A stretch of 64,000 nucleotides of DNA, taken from contig BQKZ01000129.1 in assembly GCA_036244855.1 (NCBI GenBank), positions 28,075 to 92,074 on the forward strand. The letters run 5' to 3'. A model generated the notes under the pieces. The model ran no database searches, was not told where the DNA came from, and saw only the letters and a program-made list of their open reading frames with translations. The stretch comes from Temnopleurus reevesii (lineage: Eukaryota > Echinodermata > Echinoidea > Temnopleuroida > Temnopleuridae). Made by a program: the position numbers and the translations under genes. Positions 38,301 to 53,900 of this stretch are shown piece by piece (position 1 is the stretch's first letter; each line of letters begins with the position of its first letter).

Positions 38301-41300
38301 GATCACACTGCTGCACACTATCCACACAATCCACAATGAAATATAATGCCATAGAAGAAAGTTGACTGAAAAAAAGATATATGTGTAATGAGATATTTTG
38401 CCATGTAAGGATCAATCCTTTTAAGCCAAATTCCATAAATTTTTGCATCCAGCCCCCTACATTTGTGGACCTGAATAAAACATTTCCTTTGTTTGTATAT
38501 ATATTTTTATTCCTCCGATTATGTTTTCGGGTTGTCCGTCCGTCCGTGCGTGCGTCTGTGCGTGAGTGCGTCCGGACCTTGTTACCGTTATAAGTTCAGA
38601 ACCGCTGGATGGATTTAAACTAAACTTGGCTCAAGTATGTATGAGCATGTAAGGATGAACTTAGTAGTTGTTGTGTTCAATGGGTCAAAGGTCAAAAGTC
38701 ACAGCGCTAAAAACTTGTAAAAAATCACCCAAAACAGCTTGTAAATGCAATAAATACAGAACTTTTATACAGATTTTAACGAAACATGTCTTAAGTATGT
38801 ATAAGCATGTGAGGATGAACTGATTAGATTTTTGGTTCAGTGGATCAAAGGTCAAAGGTCACCATGCAGAAACACTTGAACCAATTTCTTTCAAACTTAC
38901 AGTGTGCAGCTCAATTATGTATAAGCATGTGAGGAAGAACTGATGAGATTTTGGGTTCACGGGTCAAAGGTTGCAGTGCCCAAAATGGCATGGAACAAGC
39001 TGTACATATCTTTCTGGTTGCGTGATGGCGGAGGCATAAATTTCGACTGTGCGTGGTCGAGGATTCATCTAATTTATGATTATGGCTAAAATAATTGATA
39101 AAGTGAAGTCAATCAGGAGAAAAGTGATGTTGGATGTACAACAGAGTTTACCAAATTATGGAATTGCTGAGTTATAGCCCTTTTACCATTAAAACAGAAC
39201 CCATTCAAATGATTATATTAATTTGGCAAAGGTAGATCTGCAATTATATGCATTTTCTTCAAGTTGATAGGAAGTTACATTTTACATCAATTGTAATGCA
39301 AATTAATGTAGTCACATTACCTCTTGTGTAAACTTGGCATATATTAACCATTGGCATCTATCAACAGATTTCTTCTTGTAATCCTTTTCTGGCCCCTATC
39401 AGTTTGATGTTTTACTTGATGAATTGATCTCATTTATACATGATTTTATCTCCATTCTAATGTGTGTTCATCTCACAAGATTATAGATTGATTTGCCCAT
39501 ACAGGGAATGATTAAAAGAGAAAAGGGGTGGTGATTGAATGAACAAAAAGTTTAATTGCTTTATAGAAATCATACATTTGATTTAAAATGATTGTGTGTA
39601 TTTGATCTGAATTTCTTTACTCAGTTGAGAACTCAGTACTTTGAGCTAGCAGTATTCTTCATCATCCAACCTGTTCTCCAACTGGAAAACTTCACCCCAG
39701 CCAAGCAGGAGAGACTGAAGAAGAGGTTTGGTGATATGAGGATTGAGATGACGACGGAGCTCATCGAGAAATGGAACAGTCTTGGTAAATATCACTTGTT
39801 TTCTATTCAGTAATGTATGTTTTCTGGTGTTCCGTCCTTCTCTCTGTCCGTCTTTCTCAAGCCAAACAGGAGGGAATTAAGAAGAGGTTTGGTAAAATAA
39901 GGATTGAGATGAAAACAGAGCTCATCGAGAAGTGGAACAGTCTTGGAAAACATCACCCCTTTTCTATGTTAGTATAGATTGATAACACTATCAGAATTAT
40001 GTAGATACGATATACTGTATTCGTGGTGCTACTCTCGAGAATGTATGTTACAGTACATTATACAAAAAGAAGATTAACTCATGAATTATATAAAATTACT
40101 TGACTCTCTTACATAAAAATGGTACCCTAGTGTATGATGTATGGAATCATATACTCTTGATCGAAAATTAGGATATATATGTACATTTTAATGATTAAGT
40201 TATTCAGAATTTATTTTAGTAAAGAAAGAGTTGACACAGAATTTTTTGTATTTCTCCTCGACAATGAGCCCATTGCCTGCTGAACTCATTAATTTCTATA
40301 CAAATTATAATGGAATCGGAGAATTATGCTCAGCCGGTTAAAGTAAAATGTGTAAAATAATGATAATATCATGCAAAATGATGTCCTTTGTGTTTGAAGG
40401 TCTACAGTATTCAGCTTCTATCCATTATTTTTATCCTTCAATCTTCATATATATTTGGTCTAGGTGAATACACAAAAAAGTTTCTGATGCCCCTGCCCTC
40501 CAAAAGGTTGGCATAGCTCTCTTAACATAATTTCAAACGATTTAATCCATGTTATTGTTTTTGTTATGATTTTGCTTTTGATCCAGGTCAATTGAAGAGT
40601 CAGTTCAGTCACCTGACACGCCCCTTCATAGAAGTGACAATGATCCCTCATGTCGTGATCCGTGAAGCCAGTATACCACTTCTCTTTGATATCATGTGTT
40701 CAGAGATCCATGACAAGCTTTCCTTCTTGAAGGTAAGTCTCTAAGTTTGCAATATGAGATAAAAGGATAAAGAAATTGGACAGAGTATTAAACCACCAAT
40801 TCAAGCCTTTACAATAGCTACAGCATCCTAAACTAAAAGATAGTAGCTTTTCTGTCATATGGCTATCAGGTTCAACACCTGTTCTACATTCCCTTGCAGA
40901 ATTACAGGGGAGGAAATTTGTCCTAGAACAAGTGTAGATGCCTAAATGGGTTATTGTTTAATTTGTCTAATTTCTTTGTCTTTTGGTCTCACAGTGCAGA
41001 GATTCCAAACTTCCGGAATGCATGAGGTTAGGGTTTAAACGTGCATCATCAAATAGTTGAATCAAATATTTTCTCATATGAGAGAGAGCATATGGTTACA
41101 TGCTTTCTGTCATGAGAAAATATTTTGATCAGCTGCTTGGGGATTCAGATTTTTCTTTTGATCCTTATGTATTCTCTGGAGTTTTGGCATATATTGCTAC
41201 ATATCATGTGGGTATGAGTGTGGGCAGGGCAATCAGACTATGCCTCATCTTCTGAGCTGCAATACAATGTTACAAATTTGTACCGTGAGGAACCTGTCAA

Positions 41301-44300
41301 TGAATGACATGGCTGTAGCGCTTTGAACCTTTTCTGGAATTAAGCGCTATATAAATTTTGTATATTATGTATTAGACATTCGGAAATGGTTGTATGACGA
41401 CATGAGATGATGAAGTATGTGTTATAGCGTGTTGTTGATGAGAAACATCATGATAGTTATATGCTGGTTTGTTTCAAAGAAGGAGGACAGTTGTGGTTTT
41501 AAATATCTTTAACAGAATCCTCAGGCTGACATTGGTCAAGAAATTACAGCAACTTTTTGAAATGATAAGCTGTATCATTGAAAGTATTATTGACGATTAT
41601 TAGCATAGATTGTTTAGCATAAATAAAACATGTCGATTTTGCATATTATTTGTTTCAAAGGTAGTGGATTTATACAAAATATTAAATTTCATTTATTTTA
41701 TTTAAATTTTACTTTAATACAGCTTGAAGATGATCTAATAGACAAGCTTGATGACATGGTATGTGAGCAGAACAAAGGGGACGAAAAATACACAGCTCTC
41801 GTCAACAAGATGTAAGCTCAACTTATACCCCTTCCTTCAACTCTATTTTTTATATTATGAATTGGATGATAATATATTGCACCATACATTGGTTAGAACC
41901 ATTCAATTTCTTTGCAGTTATAATACTAGAGAGACATGAATATACTTGCTGAGCAACATATAAATGTGGTAAACATCTATGAATATTCCATCATGATGAT
42001 TACTAAGTTCTAAATATTGTTAGTTTTGTGCCATCAACAAACTGTAAAATTAATAAAAAGTAAGTCATGAAAAAAAGATTTGAATACTGTAAAAGCCAAC
42101 AATATAGAATATATAAATCTTAGAGAATTCACTGAATTTCAGACATTTACACACAGTAGCAAATTGTTATTTTCATGTTTTAAAGATTATTCTAAACAAG
42201 TCTATGGACTTTCTAATGAGTCAATATTTTATAGCGAATTAATGGTCGCGAAATTTACAAAAATTATACCCCAGCAAAAATTTCAGCTATTACCGTAGTT
42301 TGAAGGCATTTTAATGTCAATGAGTATCTTTTATCCTTACAGCCTGATAGAAAAGATCTCAACCCAGCCATGGCGAGAGGAGGGCGAGCAGTTTGTGGAG
42401 AAAGTCAGGAGTCTACTAGAGAGACTGATAGATTATAGGAATGTGTGTAATAAGTCAGTAGAAAACCGCTACCTCAAACTCAGCTGCATATATCATCTAA
42501 TGGTGAGTAAAGGGGACATTTTTGTCTCGCCTGCGTAGCAGAATCAAGACATAGGCGCCGCTTTTTCCGACGGCGACGTCAACAGCGGCGTCAACAATTT
42601 AGAATTGCTCTAAATCAAAAACACCTTGCCCGATTTTCATCAAACTTGCACAATAGGTCCATTGGGTGTCCCAAATAGCGCAGAGCAATTTTCAGGTCAT
42701 TATCTAAGTCAAAGGTCATCTGAGGTCAAATTTCCAAAATCTTAACCTTGAAACTTAACCTTGGCTCTCATTTTAAAACCCCTCGCCTGATTTTCATCAA
42801 ACTTGCACAAGAGGTCCATTGGGTGGCCCAAATAATGCAGAACAATTTTCAGGTCATTGTTGAGGTCAAAGGTTATCTGAGGTCAAATTTTCTAAATTTT
42901 AACCTGGAAACTTAACCTTGGCTCTCGTTTCAAAACCCCTTGCCCGATTTTCATCAAACTTGCAAAATAGGTTCATTGGGTGGCCCAAAAAGTGCAGAGC
43001 AATTTTCAGGTCATTATCGAGGTCAAAGGTCATCTGAGGTCAAATTTCCGAAATCTTAACCTGAAAAATTAATCTTGACTTTTTTTTCAAATCAACTTGC
43101 CCGATTTTCATTAATCTTGCACAATAGGTCCATTGGGTTAGCCAAATAATGCAGAGCAATTCTCTAGTCATCGACGAGGTCAAAGGTCATCTGAGGCCAA
43201 ATTTCTAAAATCTTAAGCTGAAAAATTATCCTTGGCTCTTATTTCAAAATCCTTTGCCCAATATTCATCCAACTTAAACCATCGATATAGAAATATGTCA
43301 ATTTAAGCATATTGCTATAATTTACAAATCGCGCAATGCAGGCGAGACTGCCAGGCGGCGTTTCACTTGTTCTTTTTCTCCTTCTCTTATTGTTCTTCCT
43401 TATCCTGTTTCAGTACATTTTCACACTTCTCTCTGTGTTTTCCTTTTGGTCGCATATTTTCAACTTAATTAAACTCTGCTTGATTTCAATGATTATTATT
43501 TATTTTGTGTGATGTTAACCAATAGTGACTAATTATATTATATATTTCTGTTAATGGTAATTGGTATCATTCTGCAATTCAGCCATTTGGCTGCGAATTA
43601 TTCATTTTTTTGTAGACAGTTTTAAATAAGTGAATGAATAAATCAATAAATGAATGAATAAATAAATGTAATTTTTTGGATATCAGCTGGTTGATTTTTT
43701 TCTGTACTACATAGCTGCATTCTATATCTGTTATTATTATTATTGCTATTATGTTTTCTTGTTAGAACTTCTACAAGGATGATGAGAGGCGTAAGGACAT
43801 CTATACAAGGTACATCTATCACCTTCATGACCTTCATCTGACAGCTGGTGACTTCACAGAGGCTGCCCATACACTACTCATGCTGGCTAGCACCCTCGAC
43901 TGGACTGACAATATCGTGCCTGCTGATAAGAAGCATAGGCAGGAGACGGAGGCGGAACGCAAGATTAAGCTGTATGGAGAGATCATTGAGCTTGTCAAAC
44001 GGGGACAGGTGAGCAAGATAGATTGAGTGAAAAAGAGTGAGATAGAGAGATAAAGGAGAAGGAAAAAAATGTTTGTGTGTTTTCTTTACTGATTTGCATG
44101 AGAGATAGAGAATGGAAGAGAGAAAGAAAAATAATGTATGTTTGTGTTTTTGTGTGTTTGTTTCAGTTACGATGTGAATGATGTATGTGTGTGATAGATA
44201 AGTGAAAGGAAGGGAAAGAAAGAGACTCAAATCCAGGTAACCCATTTCACTACAGGTTCATAGTTAAAACTCTTTCCTCTTCTTTGTACCATTCAATTTA

Positions 44301-47300
44301 ACATCAACCCAGCCCTGACCAACCGCTTTGTTTGAATTCTTCATGTGTAAGATGCATTCCTACTGCATACATCCCACACAGACATACCCATTCAACTTTG
44401 TCTGCTATTTGATATTCTACTCTGATCATACTCTATAGAATGAGAACAGCCAGCAATATCTTGATTTAAAAAGGAAAAGCATCAGAGATAATTTGTCCTG
44501 ATGTTAGAAAAAGTACTTCAGATTTTATTTCAGTATATAGAAGAGGTATTTTCTACAAATAATTTTATACAATTGATGCTTTGTGTTGTTAGGTTTGGGA
44601 GATTGGCATTCCACTGTGTAAGGAGCTGGCTATCCAGTATGAAACTAAACAATTCGACTATGCAAACCTGAGCAAGCAACTGGTAAGTGTATTGAAAATT
44701 TTATCAATGAAAGTAATATTGGCAACTTTATTGTATTGAAATTATGTTTATGATTTCGTCATACAATGGACCCCCCCTGATAGGACCAAAAAGACTGAAA
44801 ACACAATTTGCATAGACTTTATACATGAAATCAAATTTTTTAGCCATTTTGGCCTTGACAATTTTTCTTGTCACCCAAGCATTGAAAACCCAGTTGTCGC
44901 AAATTTGGTCTCAAATTTAGGCAAGAATCACAAGAGTTACATTTTTAGGGGTTATGACATGGTAAGTTCTGATTAGAGTACCCAGTTGCCCAGTATATTT
45001 TGGCGATGAAATGTATTCTACATTCTCTCTTCTATGCCCACCACAATTGTTACACCAAATCTAATTTTTTTCTTAGATGAATCAGTATCTTGAAGTAAGA
45101 TCTTTTTCAAGCTTGCCAGTAATGATCAAGAACTAACTTTGTTCCAGGATCAAGATCTGTAATATCTTTGTACAATGCTCCAAATAGGATTTTATTAGGG
45201 TATCACATGCACTGCAATTTTGATGAAGGGCAATACACTACTCAGGACAAAACCAATTGAGAACTGTAGGAAATCCACAGAGGGTACTACAGCAACGAAA
45301 TAGGGATTGGTAATTACCTTGGGTTGCCGAAGGTTAATTTGAGCCCTTTACTCTTCCATATGTTGATGAGCGATTTGATGTATTATCATGACATACAGAA
45401 AACACAAGCACAATTCTTTGAGTACATAGAGAACCAGCCCAGACAGCCGCCAACATTCTTCAGGATCAAATTCTTTGGTGTCTTCCCCATCCTCAGGAAA
45501 GTAAGTATTTTGTTCGATATTACTTTCTATACAGAGATCCCAACCACAATTGTACTCCTTACGTTTTCTATCCTTGCATTTGACAAAGTATACAATTTTT
45601 TGTTCACATCTTTTGATACTCGCTAATACTCAAAAAAGACCTATGTGCATGAAGTGCACTCAAGTCCTATCATTTATTAACCTAATTAATATGTTTCTTG
45701 TAGTATGTTTCTATTCCATCTCACAATCCGCCGTATGACCCTGGTTTAAAAAAAACCTAAATAAATTTTCTTGGGCTTTGAAATGTGAGAAACACAACAA
45801 GCAAAAACTAAGGAAGAAAGTTCATTCTTAAGTTCATTATTGTAATTCAGCCTTGGAACCAGACTTCAGCAAGAAAAAAAACCAAATGTATATCACATTG
45901 TGCAGATGATTTGGCAAGCATAAATAAATGAGAAGATAATACATGACACATTCTAGAAACAACCAAGAACTTTATTTCATGGATGATATCATTACATCTG
46001 AACATACCCTTGCTATACTCCTGGATACTGCATAGTGCAAGCAGCTTGAGTGTAATAAATGATCGCTAAGATAGTAGAAAAATGCTATTACAAGAGTCGC
46101 ATGATGAAAAATCTGGAACAATATTCATTCCATATTTTGTTTGTTATTTTATTTTCTAATAATTAGCATCGAGAGTATGTCTACCGAGGCCAGCCCTTTG
46201 ATCAACCTCAGACCGTAATCCAGAGATTCCAAGCGGAATTCCCTCAGGCCAAGGCATGGACCGGCAGCAAACCACCAACGGATGACGACTTTCAGTCAAA
46301 TGAGCAATGTATCCTTTCATGATTGGAGATGAAGGGCTCTATTTTACGATCCTCTGCCTGTTTCTCTGCAATTCAGTGAAACTCTTAGCATAAAATTGTA
46401 CATTTAGTTTCCCTTTTGGAAGAGTATAGTTGATTGAATTACTTCCTGCACATATCTGTTGAGATAGGGATTTTAGCAAATTAAACAAGGATTTGTGAAT
46501 TGACTGCAAATTGCAAAGGTAGCATGGTGTCTGCACAAAAATCTGAATTGTCAGTTGAAATATTTAGGTATCTGTTTTTCAAAGGTGTTTGTCTTTCAAT
46601 TTCCTTGCAGAGATATTAGCAAGTACAAAAATGCAAAAAAATGTTACAACTTAAAAGCATGAAACTTGCAGCAAATATTGTTTGAAGATTCTGTTCAAAA
46701 TTTTCTTTCATTCTTTCAGTGTCCTTACATAGATCTATTATAAATTGAGTTATATTACAATAATTGCCCTGTGCCATGTCCTCTATAGACAGGTTTAAAT
46801 AGATATGATTATGCTTTAAGTTGCTCCTTAACATCTTTGTTGCCCAGACGTCGAGGTGCGACAATTGAAATGTGTTCCCTCATCTCACCCTCATATAGAA
46901 GGCAATGCACCTGCAAACATCCGTCACTTTGCTGAGAACTATGACATCAACATGTTCATCTTTGATGCACCATTCCACAGAGGAGAGAGAGATAAGACAC
47001 AGGAGTTCAAGGTAATGGAAACTTAAATCCCAGCAAAACTAAAATTGTAATATTAATCCTCTAATGAATATTTTACTGATTTGCTCATTTTTTCCAATCT
47101 TTAAAAATTCATAACTTTTTTTTTTATTACTTGTCCGTTTCTCTTCAAACTTTTTTTTATTCTGCTCACAATTTTGTTTGCTTCTTTTTAAAAAAACACT
47201 ATTTTTGTGTAGACTCTTCTTTTAATGTACCAATTTTCATCAATCAATTTTTAGAAATGTAAAACAAAAATAATTTTTGTTTGTTGTAGACACTTTGGGT

Positions 47301-50300
47301 GAGAAGAACCCACCTGACGATAGGCTCTCCATTGCCTGGCTTACTCAGCTGGTCAGAGATTATCAAGACAGAAGTGGTGAGTGACACAGTAAAACTAGCT
47401 ATAAACCTCATCAAGTATTTCATTATTCAATTGGCAATTCCCTAAACTAGTTCACTTAATGACTATGTTCAGCACACTTTTCTTCTACATATTACATATT
47501 ACATCAATCTGTGAACTGTCTAATGGAAATCATTTCAGAGCTGTATACGTACAGTGAACATCAGAATAGTTTGCTTACCTGTTATCACTATTTTACTCCG
47601 GGCAATGGGATTATGGTGGGATCAGTGGACCATATCTGTTGTTTTCAGCTTATACACGGATAATGATATGAGATGGCAGAGAATTCTGACTTAATTGAAT
47701 AATTCTTGCCTTATCCCAACATGGAAAAAAAATCATTCAATTGATAAATTCTGACTTACATAAGAGCTCACAAATCAGATATGAATGATAAACAGGAATG
47801 CTCCATTTATAGATGGTCAGTCATATTATACCGCATTGTCCTTACATCAAAGCGACATTGGTTTGAAATGTGACTCTAGAGTTAAAATAAGAATTAACCT
47901 TCTGCGAATCAAAATCAGTTTGTATAAGGGAACATAGTCTTAAATACTTTCTAAATTTTCACCAAAGAATCATTTTCAACGCTCTAGACATTCTTTTGTA
48001 AAGTTCTAAATTGAATTGAATAGAGACAGAGCATTATATAAGCACATTCAGGCTTAGCGCTTGACATTGAGGTAAAAGAAATGTGAAACCGCAATTTATG
48101 ATCTCGTGATAAAGTAGTTTTTTCGACACACTAAAAGTCTTCGCTTTCAAGTGTTTGTATCATTGCTACAGAATACTTATATTCAAGAAATGTTTGATCT
48201 CAATCAGGCAGACATTTTTAAAACCGATAGCCCAGTTTTTGGAGAGATGGCGCTTCAGATATTCAACAACTTTGTGAGCTGCAGTAAAAGTGTTACCATA
48301 ATTGAGTTTTTGAATGGCAGATTAGAACATTTTCATAGTTTGTTTAAATAAAATTGATCAAGAAATGGCTTAATTATCGCAAAATAAGAAATGACGACAG
48401 CATCGCTCTCCCCAGCTCGACCAGGCGTGCGAATCATTAATGCACCATAGGAATGACATGTAATTGTCATTTTTGAAGCAAAGTATGCCAGAATAAGTGC
48501 GAAAATCTTCTCCTAATATCTTACACAGTTATATTTAGGGATGTAGAGTAATTTGTGACTACATCGGCTCGTTTCACATAATCCTGACCATTACGAATCT
48601 ATACCTTTAAGCTTGTCCGAAAATTTGCTCACAATATTTGCTTGACAATGTCCTCTTCTCAGGAGGAGATCCGTCCCATTGCCAACGCAGTCAACATAAT
48701 GAGAGAGAAGATGAAATCAATTAAAGTACAGATCCAAGCTACCAGAGCCAACAGGAGCTCCAACATTAACCCTCTCAGTATGGTTCTACAAGGCGTGATA
48801 GACGCTGCTGTCCAAGGAGGCATTAAGATCTACAAAGACGTACGTTTATTTATTTTTTAATCTGTTATTCTTTTATGTCTAAATTTGTTCTGGGCCCCGT
48901 AACATAAAGGTTTGCGATGAATTGCTAATCTGATAGCGATTGATATCAATCGCAAGTCTATGGAAAATCATGTACTAAAGTTTGCAATTGATCGCAAAAT
49001 CAAATAGCAATTAATCACAAACCTTTATGTTACAGGGCTCAGGAGTACTTATAGCATTAAATTTGGATTGGAGATGTGCTTTATGTATTCTGTGTGTTGG
49101 TAATATTTCTATTTGCATGCTCTTACTGCTTTAACCTCAACTTATTAAATTGTAATGTAAATAAAATTAATTTAAAATCCAAGCAAAAGATTGATATTAA
49201 GTGGCGACTTGTATAAACTGACTTATCTTTTCTATTATTCTTTATCGTATTGAGACTTGGAGTTTTATTCAGGTGTGATTATGCTATGATATTTTTAAAT
49301 AGAAGGTAAATTTTCAAAACTGAAAAGAGGAAATAGGCATTAAGATAGGTTTGAGTTTGTTTTAAAATATGTGCAAAATTTGGACAAATCCCACTCTGTG
49401 CACAGAATAGTCCACTTTTAAAGTTACCTCAATTAATCTAAATGTCCTCGACCAGCAATATGCTTAATTCATAAGGGCATCAAGAAATTATAAAATGGAG
49501 AGTTGTATGTAAAATACAAACTGACTTTGCTTCTGATCTGTGGCAACAACCACAGATAATATTTATATTATTTAAAGTATTTTTTAATGTTTTTGTGCTT
49601 AGGTAGTATCTCATCTCATGTATTTTTTAAAACTGCCATTTTTGTGATTGTTATATGCTGTACAATTGTTGTAAATATGTTATATTTCTCATACTCCAGA
49701 AGGGGTCGAAAGGAATAAAGTTCAAAGTTCAAAGTTCAAAGTTCAAAGTTCAAACCTCTGGAATTTGATCAGTAATATTGACAGATTATGCACAGTTAAA
49801 CTTGCACTCTGTATTTGTGCAATGTTGACTTGGAGGATTTTTCTATATTTCACTTCAGATGTTCCTGACAGAGGAGTATGAGGAGAACAATCCCTCTGAC
49901 AAAGATGTCGTCTACGAGCTCAGGAAACTCATGGTGGATCTGGTAATAAAAAAAAAACTCCAGCATTTTATATTTCATGAAATATGATCTTTAGGGCACA
50001 TTTTTGAAAAGAAAAAGAATGAAAGAAAGATGTTTGTGTTTGTAAAGGTAATCAGAAATTATCTCATGAATGTCTGGAATGTTCCAATTTCAATAGACAT
50101 TATGTCATTTGCTGATTTATTTAGTCAGTTTGTCTACATATTATCAGGAAAAGTTGCTTGAAACTATCATAGCAACCAATTCTAGACAATTAGTACACAC
50201 TTTCACACTTGTCTTTTTTCACTTCTGTATCTCTGGGGTTCATTTATTGCATGCTACAGTCTCAATTTTGTAATCCTGTTTGCAAGTCATATCATACAGT

Positions 50301-50940
50301 ATGTTAAAAATTCATGTGAAATTTGTGAACTACCCAAATGATAAAAAAGAATAATCCTTTCCTTATTTCCATATCCAAAACTTTCTAACACCATAAAACT
50401 AACTAGAAAACCCATAATATTTAACCAAATTAAATAGGATGACGTTCATCTTGTTGAATTGTAAAACAAGGCGAATTGAGAGATTGAAGTGAAAAAAAGA
50501 AATGTAGAAAAGTTTAAATATGGTTTTTAGATGTGTTTGCTTACACCATTTCCCCCTTCATTTCCCAAAATTAGGGCCTGTAAAATGTTTCCCCTGTCAA
50601 TGAGAAAGCTTTGTTCCTATTCATTCTGATGTCCTTATTAGCCCCGTTTTTTAGTATTGCATTACATTGCATGTGGAGGAATGATTTTAGAAAGGGGCAT
50701 ACTTCTTTAATGCTTGAGTGGTCAGGTGTACATGAAAATGTAACTACCCTTTTGAAAACCATCCCATTTATTTCTTGCCACAGTTGAAGATGCTGGATGA
50801 GGGAATGTTGCTTCATAAAGAACTCTGTTCTGATGACCTTCTAGGATTCCATCTCAATCTAGAGCAGAAGCTTTCCAAGCTCATGATGTCTTTTGGATTG
50901 GTAAGTATGAGTTTATATAATGAATTGATCGATATTGGAA

Positions 50941-50986
<46 letters not shown>

Positions 50987-53900
50987 GGGAAATCTGATTC
51001 TTGGTGTGTATCATTTTAGAAGAAGAAGAAATAGGAGGAGGAGGAGAAGGGAGGAAAGAAAGAGAGAAAGAAAGAAAGAAAGAAAGAGGGAAATCTGATT
51101 CTTGGTGTGTATCATTTTAGAAGAAGAAGAAATAGGAGGAGGAGGAGAAGGGAGGAAAGAAAGAGAGAAAGAGAGGATGTGTCTGGGTTTAAACCTCAAA
51201 CTAGGATGTACAGGGATGCCAACCAAACATTTTATTATTTTGTCTTTTACATTTACATGAAGTTTCCAACAAACTCAACACAAGTCATTTATTATTCAGA
51301 ATACAAAAATATCAATATGCATCCACCTAATGATTTAAAAACCTTCTCATATTCAAATATTTTTGATGTAAAACATATTAATTTCTCACTTGTGTAACTG
51401 TGCACTAAATCATCTGGTAAATAAGGGCCATGGATAGACAATACCAGTAGACAATTCAAATTTTCATGGAGACAGGTGCAATGATAATGTTTTGCATTCA
51501 TGGACATTTATATATCTCAGTACCACAGTAAGGAGCGAAAGAGGATAGAACAATTAAGGAATTCGATTTGTGGTTAGCATATCTGTAAGGAACTTCTGTA
51601 GAAATGGCACACCAAGACACATATTTTCTCTAATAACATTCTAGGGCCAGCCCAGAGTGAATGCCATGGCCAGACCTCCATCGAGAGCTCTAGGAGCTAC
51701 AGCAGTTCCAACAGCCACACCACAAGCAGTCGCTAACATTACATCTGGAACAAGAACATATAGAAGGAATCCATCAGATACAAACCTCCAACAGTAAGTG
51801 CATGAGAGCTCTTCTATGTTTTCTCTTTCCGTCTTCGTGGTTTTGAATGCCATTCATGGGGTCGATTTTCTTCAGAAAGATCCGTATTGTACTGCTTTTA
51901 ACACAGGTGAAGGGAATGAGTACCTCATGAGAATATTATTACTTGAAATGCATATGCACTGGGACATTTTAGGTTTTTAAAAATTCAATTTTACATTTAC
52001 AGGATGCCATGATTACTAACATTGGCTCTTGTGTTCAGGGATATTCTATTTTCCACCTTTGTTAAATGACTAAAAAAATGAATTAAGATATACCACTCAA
52101 AATAGATTTTCTGAAAAAAGTTGAACAAGAACGCGAAGGCTAACACATGAGTTATAGCAAGATTTTTTATTTTCTTTTTGTTGTCAATTTAAGGATCATA
52201 TTGCTTTGGTACATTCAAACTGCTCTAAATTACTCAGTGCATTTTTCTTCTTCTAATCATGTGAAACACTAAATGCAAAGAATTCAGGAAAATGGAGATA
52301 CTGCCAAAATGTCACTAAAATGTGACACTGCTATACCTGTACCTCTATTTTTTTAATGTGCTTTTTGTTTTGATCTCCCTCTCTTTATGCAGACACAGAG
52401 ATAGGCAAACTAGCAAATTCTACTTTCAAACCCCATCAGTGGACTCAATTCCGGTAATGTATACCAAAGAATAATGTGTTATGTATTTTGTGATATATAA
52501 ATATGCTGGAAATGATTTGATAAATTTGATTTGCATTATTGTGTGAAAGTGCTGAAATATCTATTGCAGAATAACCAAGCAAATTAAGCCTTTAATATTC
52601 ATTTGGCAATAACATTTTGTGAAGTGTGTATTTGATAAAAAGACTGTAAATTTATGGTTGACGTATTTACCTCCGTCTACCTAGCATGAATTCCCCTCCC
52701 CCCAATTTAAAAAAGGAAATGTGGCTCTGTCTATTGGAAATTGCTATTATAATGATACCATTCTGTTATGAATGATTTTTTTTTCTGTTGTACTTTACGT
52801 ACATGTATTTGTGCAGATGTCTGTATTTGATGTATGTTTAGCTAAGGGTTAGATTTAAAAACTTACCCACTGAATGGAGGCTATCACAATTCCCTTGTCT
52901 ATGTGTAATATAACGAATGGTCTTACCTTGTTATTTGGAAAGACTCTACAAAGCAAAATTATGTGATGTGGCACAACATGCATGAAAAATAGAAATACAA
53001 AGACACAAATATATTTTATTCGAATCAGCATTTTAGGAAATAGTTTCATTTAGAAATTTGCATGAAAGTTATTTGTAAAGCAGAGAGAAAGCCTCATGGT
53101 GGAGATATATTAGTTTCCTATCAACATTTTGATTGGTGTTTTTGTGTCCTATTTGCTCCATGTTTTCCCAATTCTGTCTCTGTCCTCCAAATTTCAAACT
53201 TCATCTCCTGGTCTGTCCTTGCACTGGACTTTTCTCTTCTCATTCTTTTTCCTGTTAGCCTTGCCTTGCAACCTCTCATTTGCAAATACCTATCAATTTG
53301 ATCCTGATCCATATTTTTATTATAACAATCTGTTATCTGAACTCGCATGACTTCCATTCCCATCCAATCTTCATAATGCATCACCACCCTACTTAAACTC
53401 ATCACCCATCCATCTATTTTCTTCTTTTAATTTCACTCTTTGGAAAATCTATTATTTTTCATGCACCCGTTATTCCCATCCCACACCTGAACCTCCATGT
53501 GCTCCTCTCTGCACCTCTCTGACCCCCCTGCCTCTTTCCCGCACACCTTGCCAACCCTCCTGCCTACTATAGAGCCGCACCGAAGGTGGGGGCACGCTGC
53601 AGCGTGGTAGAGCCACCATTGCTACCACCACACCCATGTCAGAAGAGGTACAAGAACCCCCTGGAATGCCTCCTCCTGATATGCCGCCACCACCAAGACC
53701 TTCTCCCAATTCCAAGCATCATGTCTCGCATGTAGACCCAGCAACCGGGTACCTCCGCATAAAGCCGGTACATACACGCAGAAATTGCACAGTTGCTCTC
53801 ACTATAGGAAGACAAAGTTGGCTTTCGGTTATTGATGATTCATGAAGCAAATCACTTGAAATTGATGACATACAAACACCTTGTTAGTGGATAATTGGTT

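Noticed and set aside
48151..48351. 66-codon open frame in intron 33
   Set aside because: No recognisable domain, no splice fit, and not needed for the DOCK frame.
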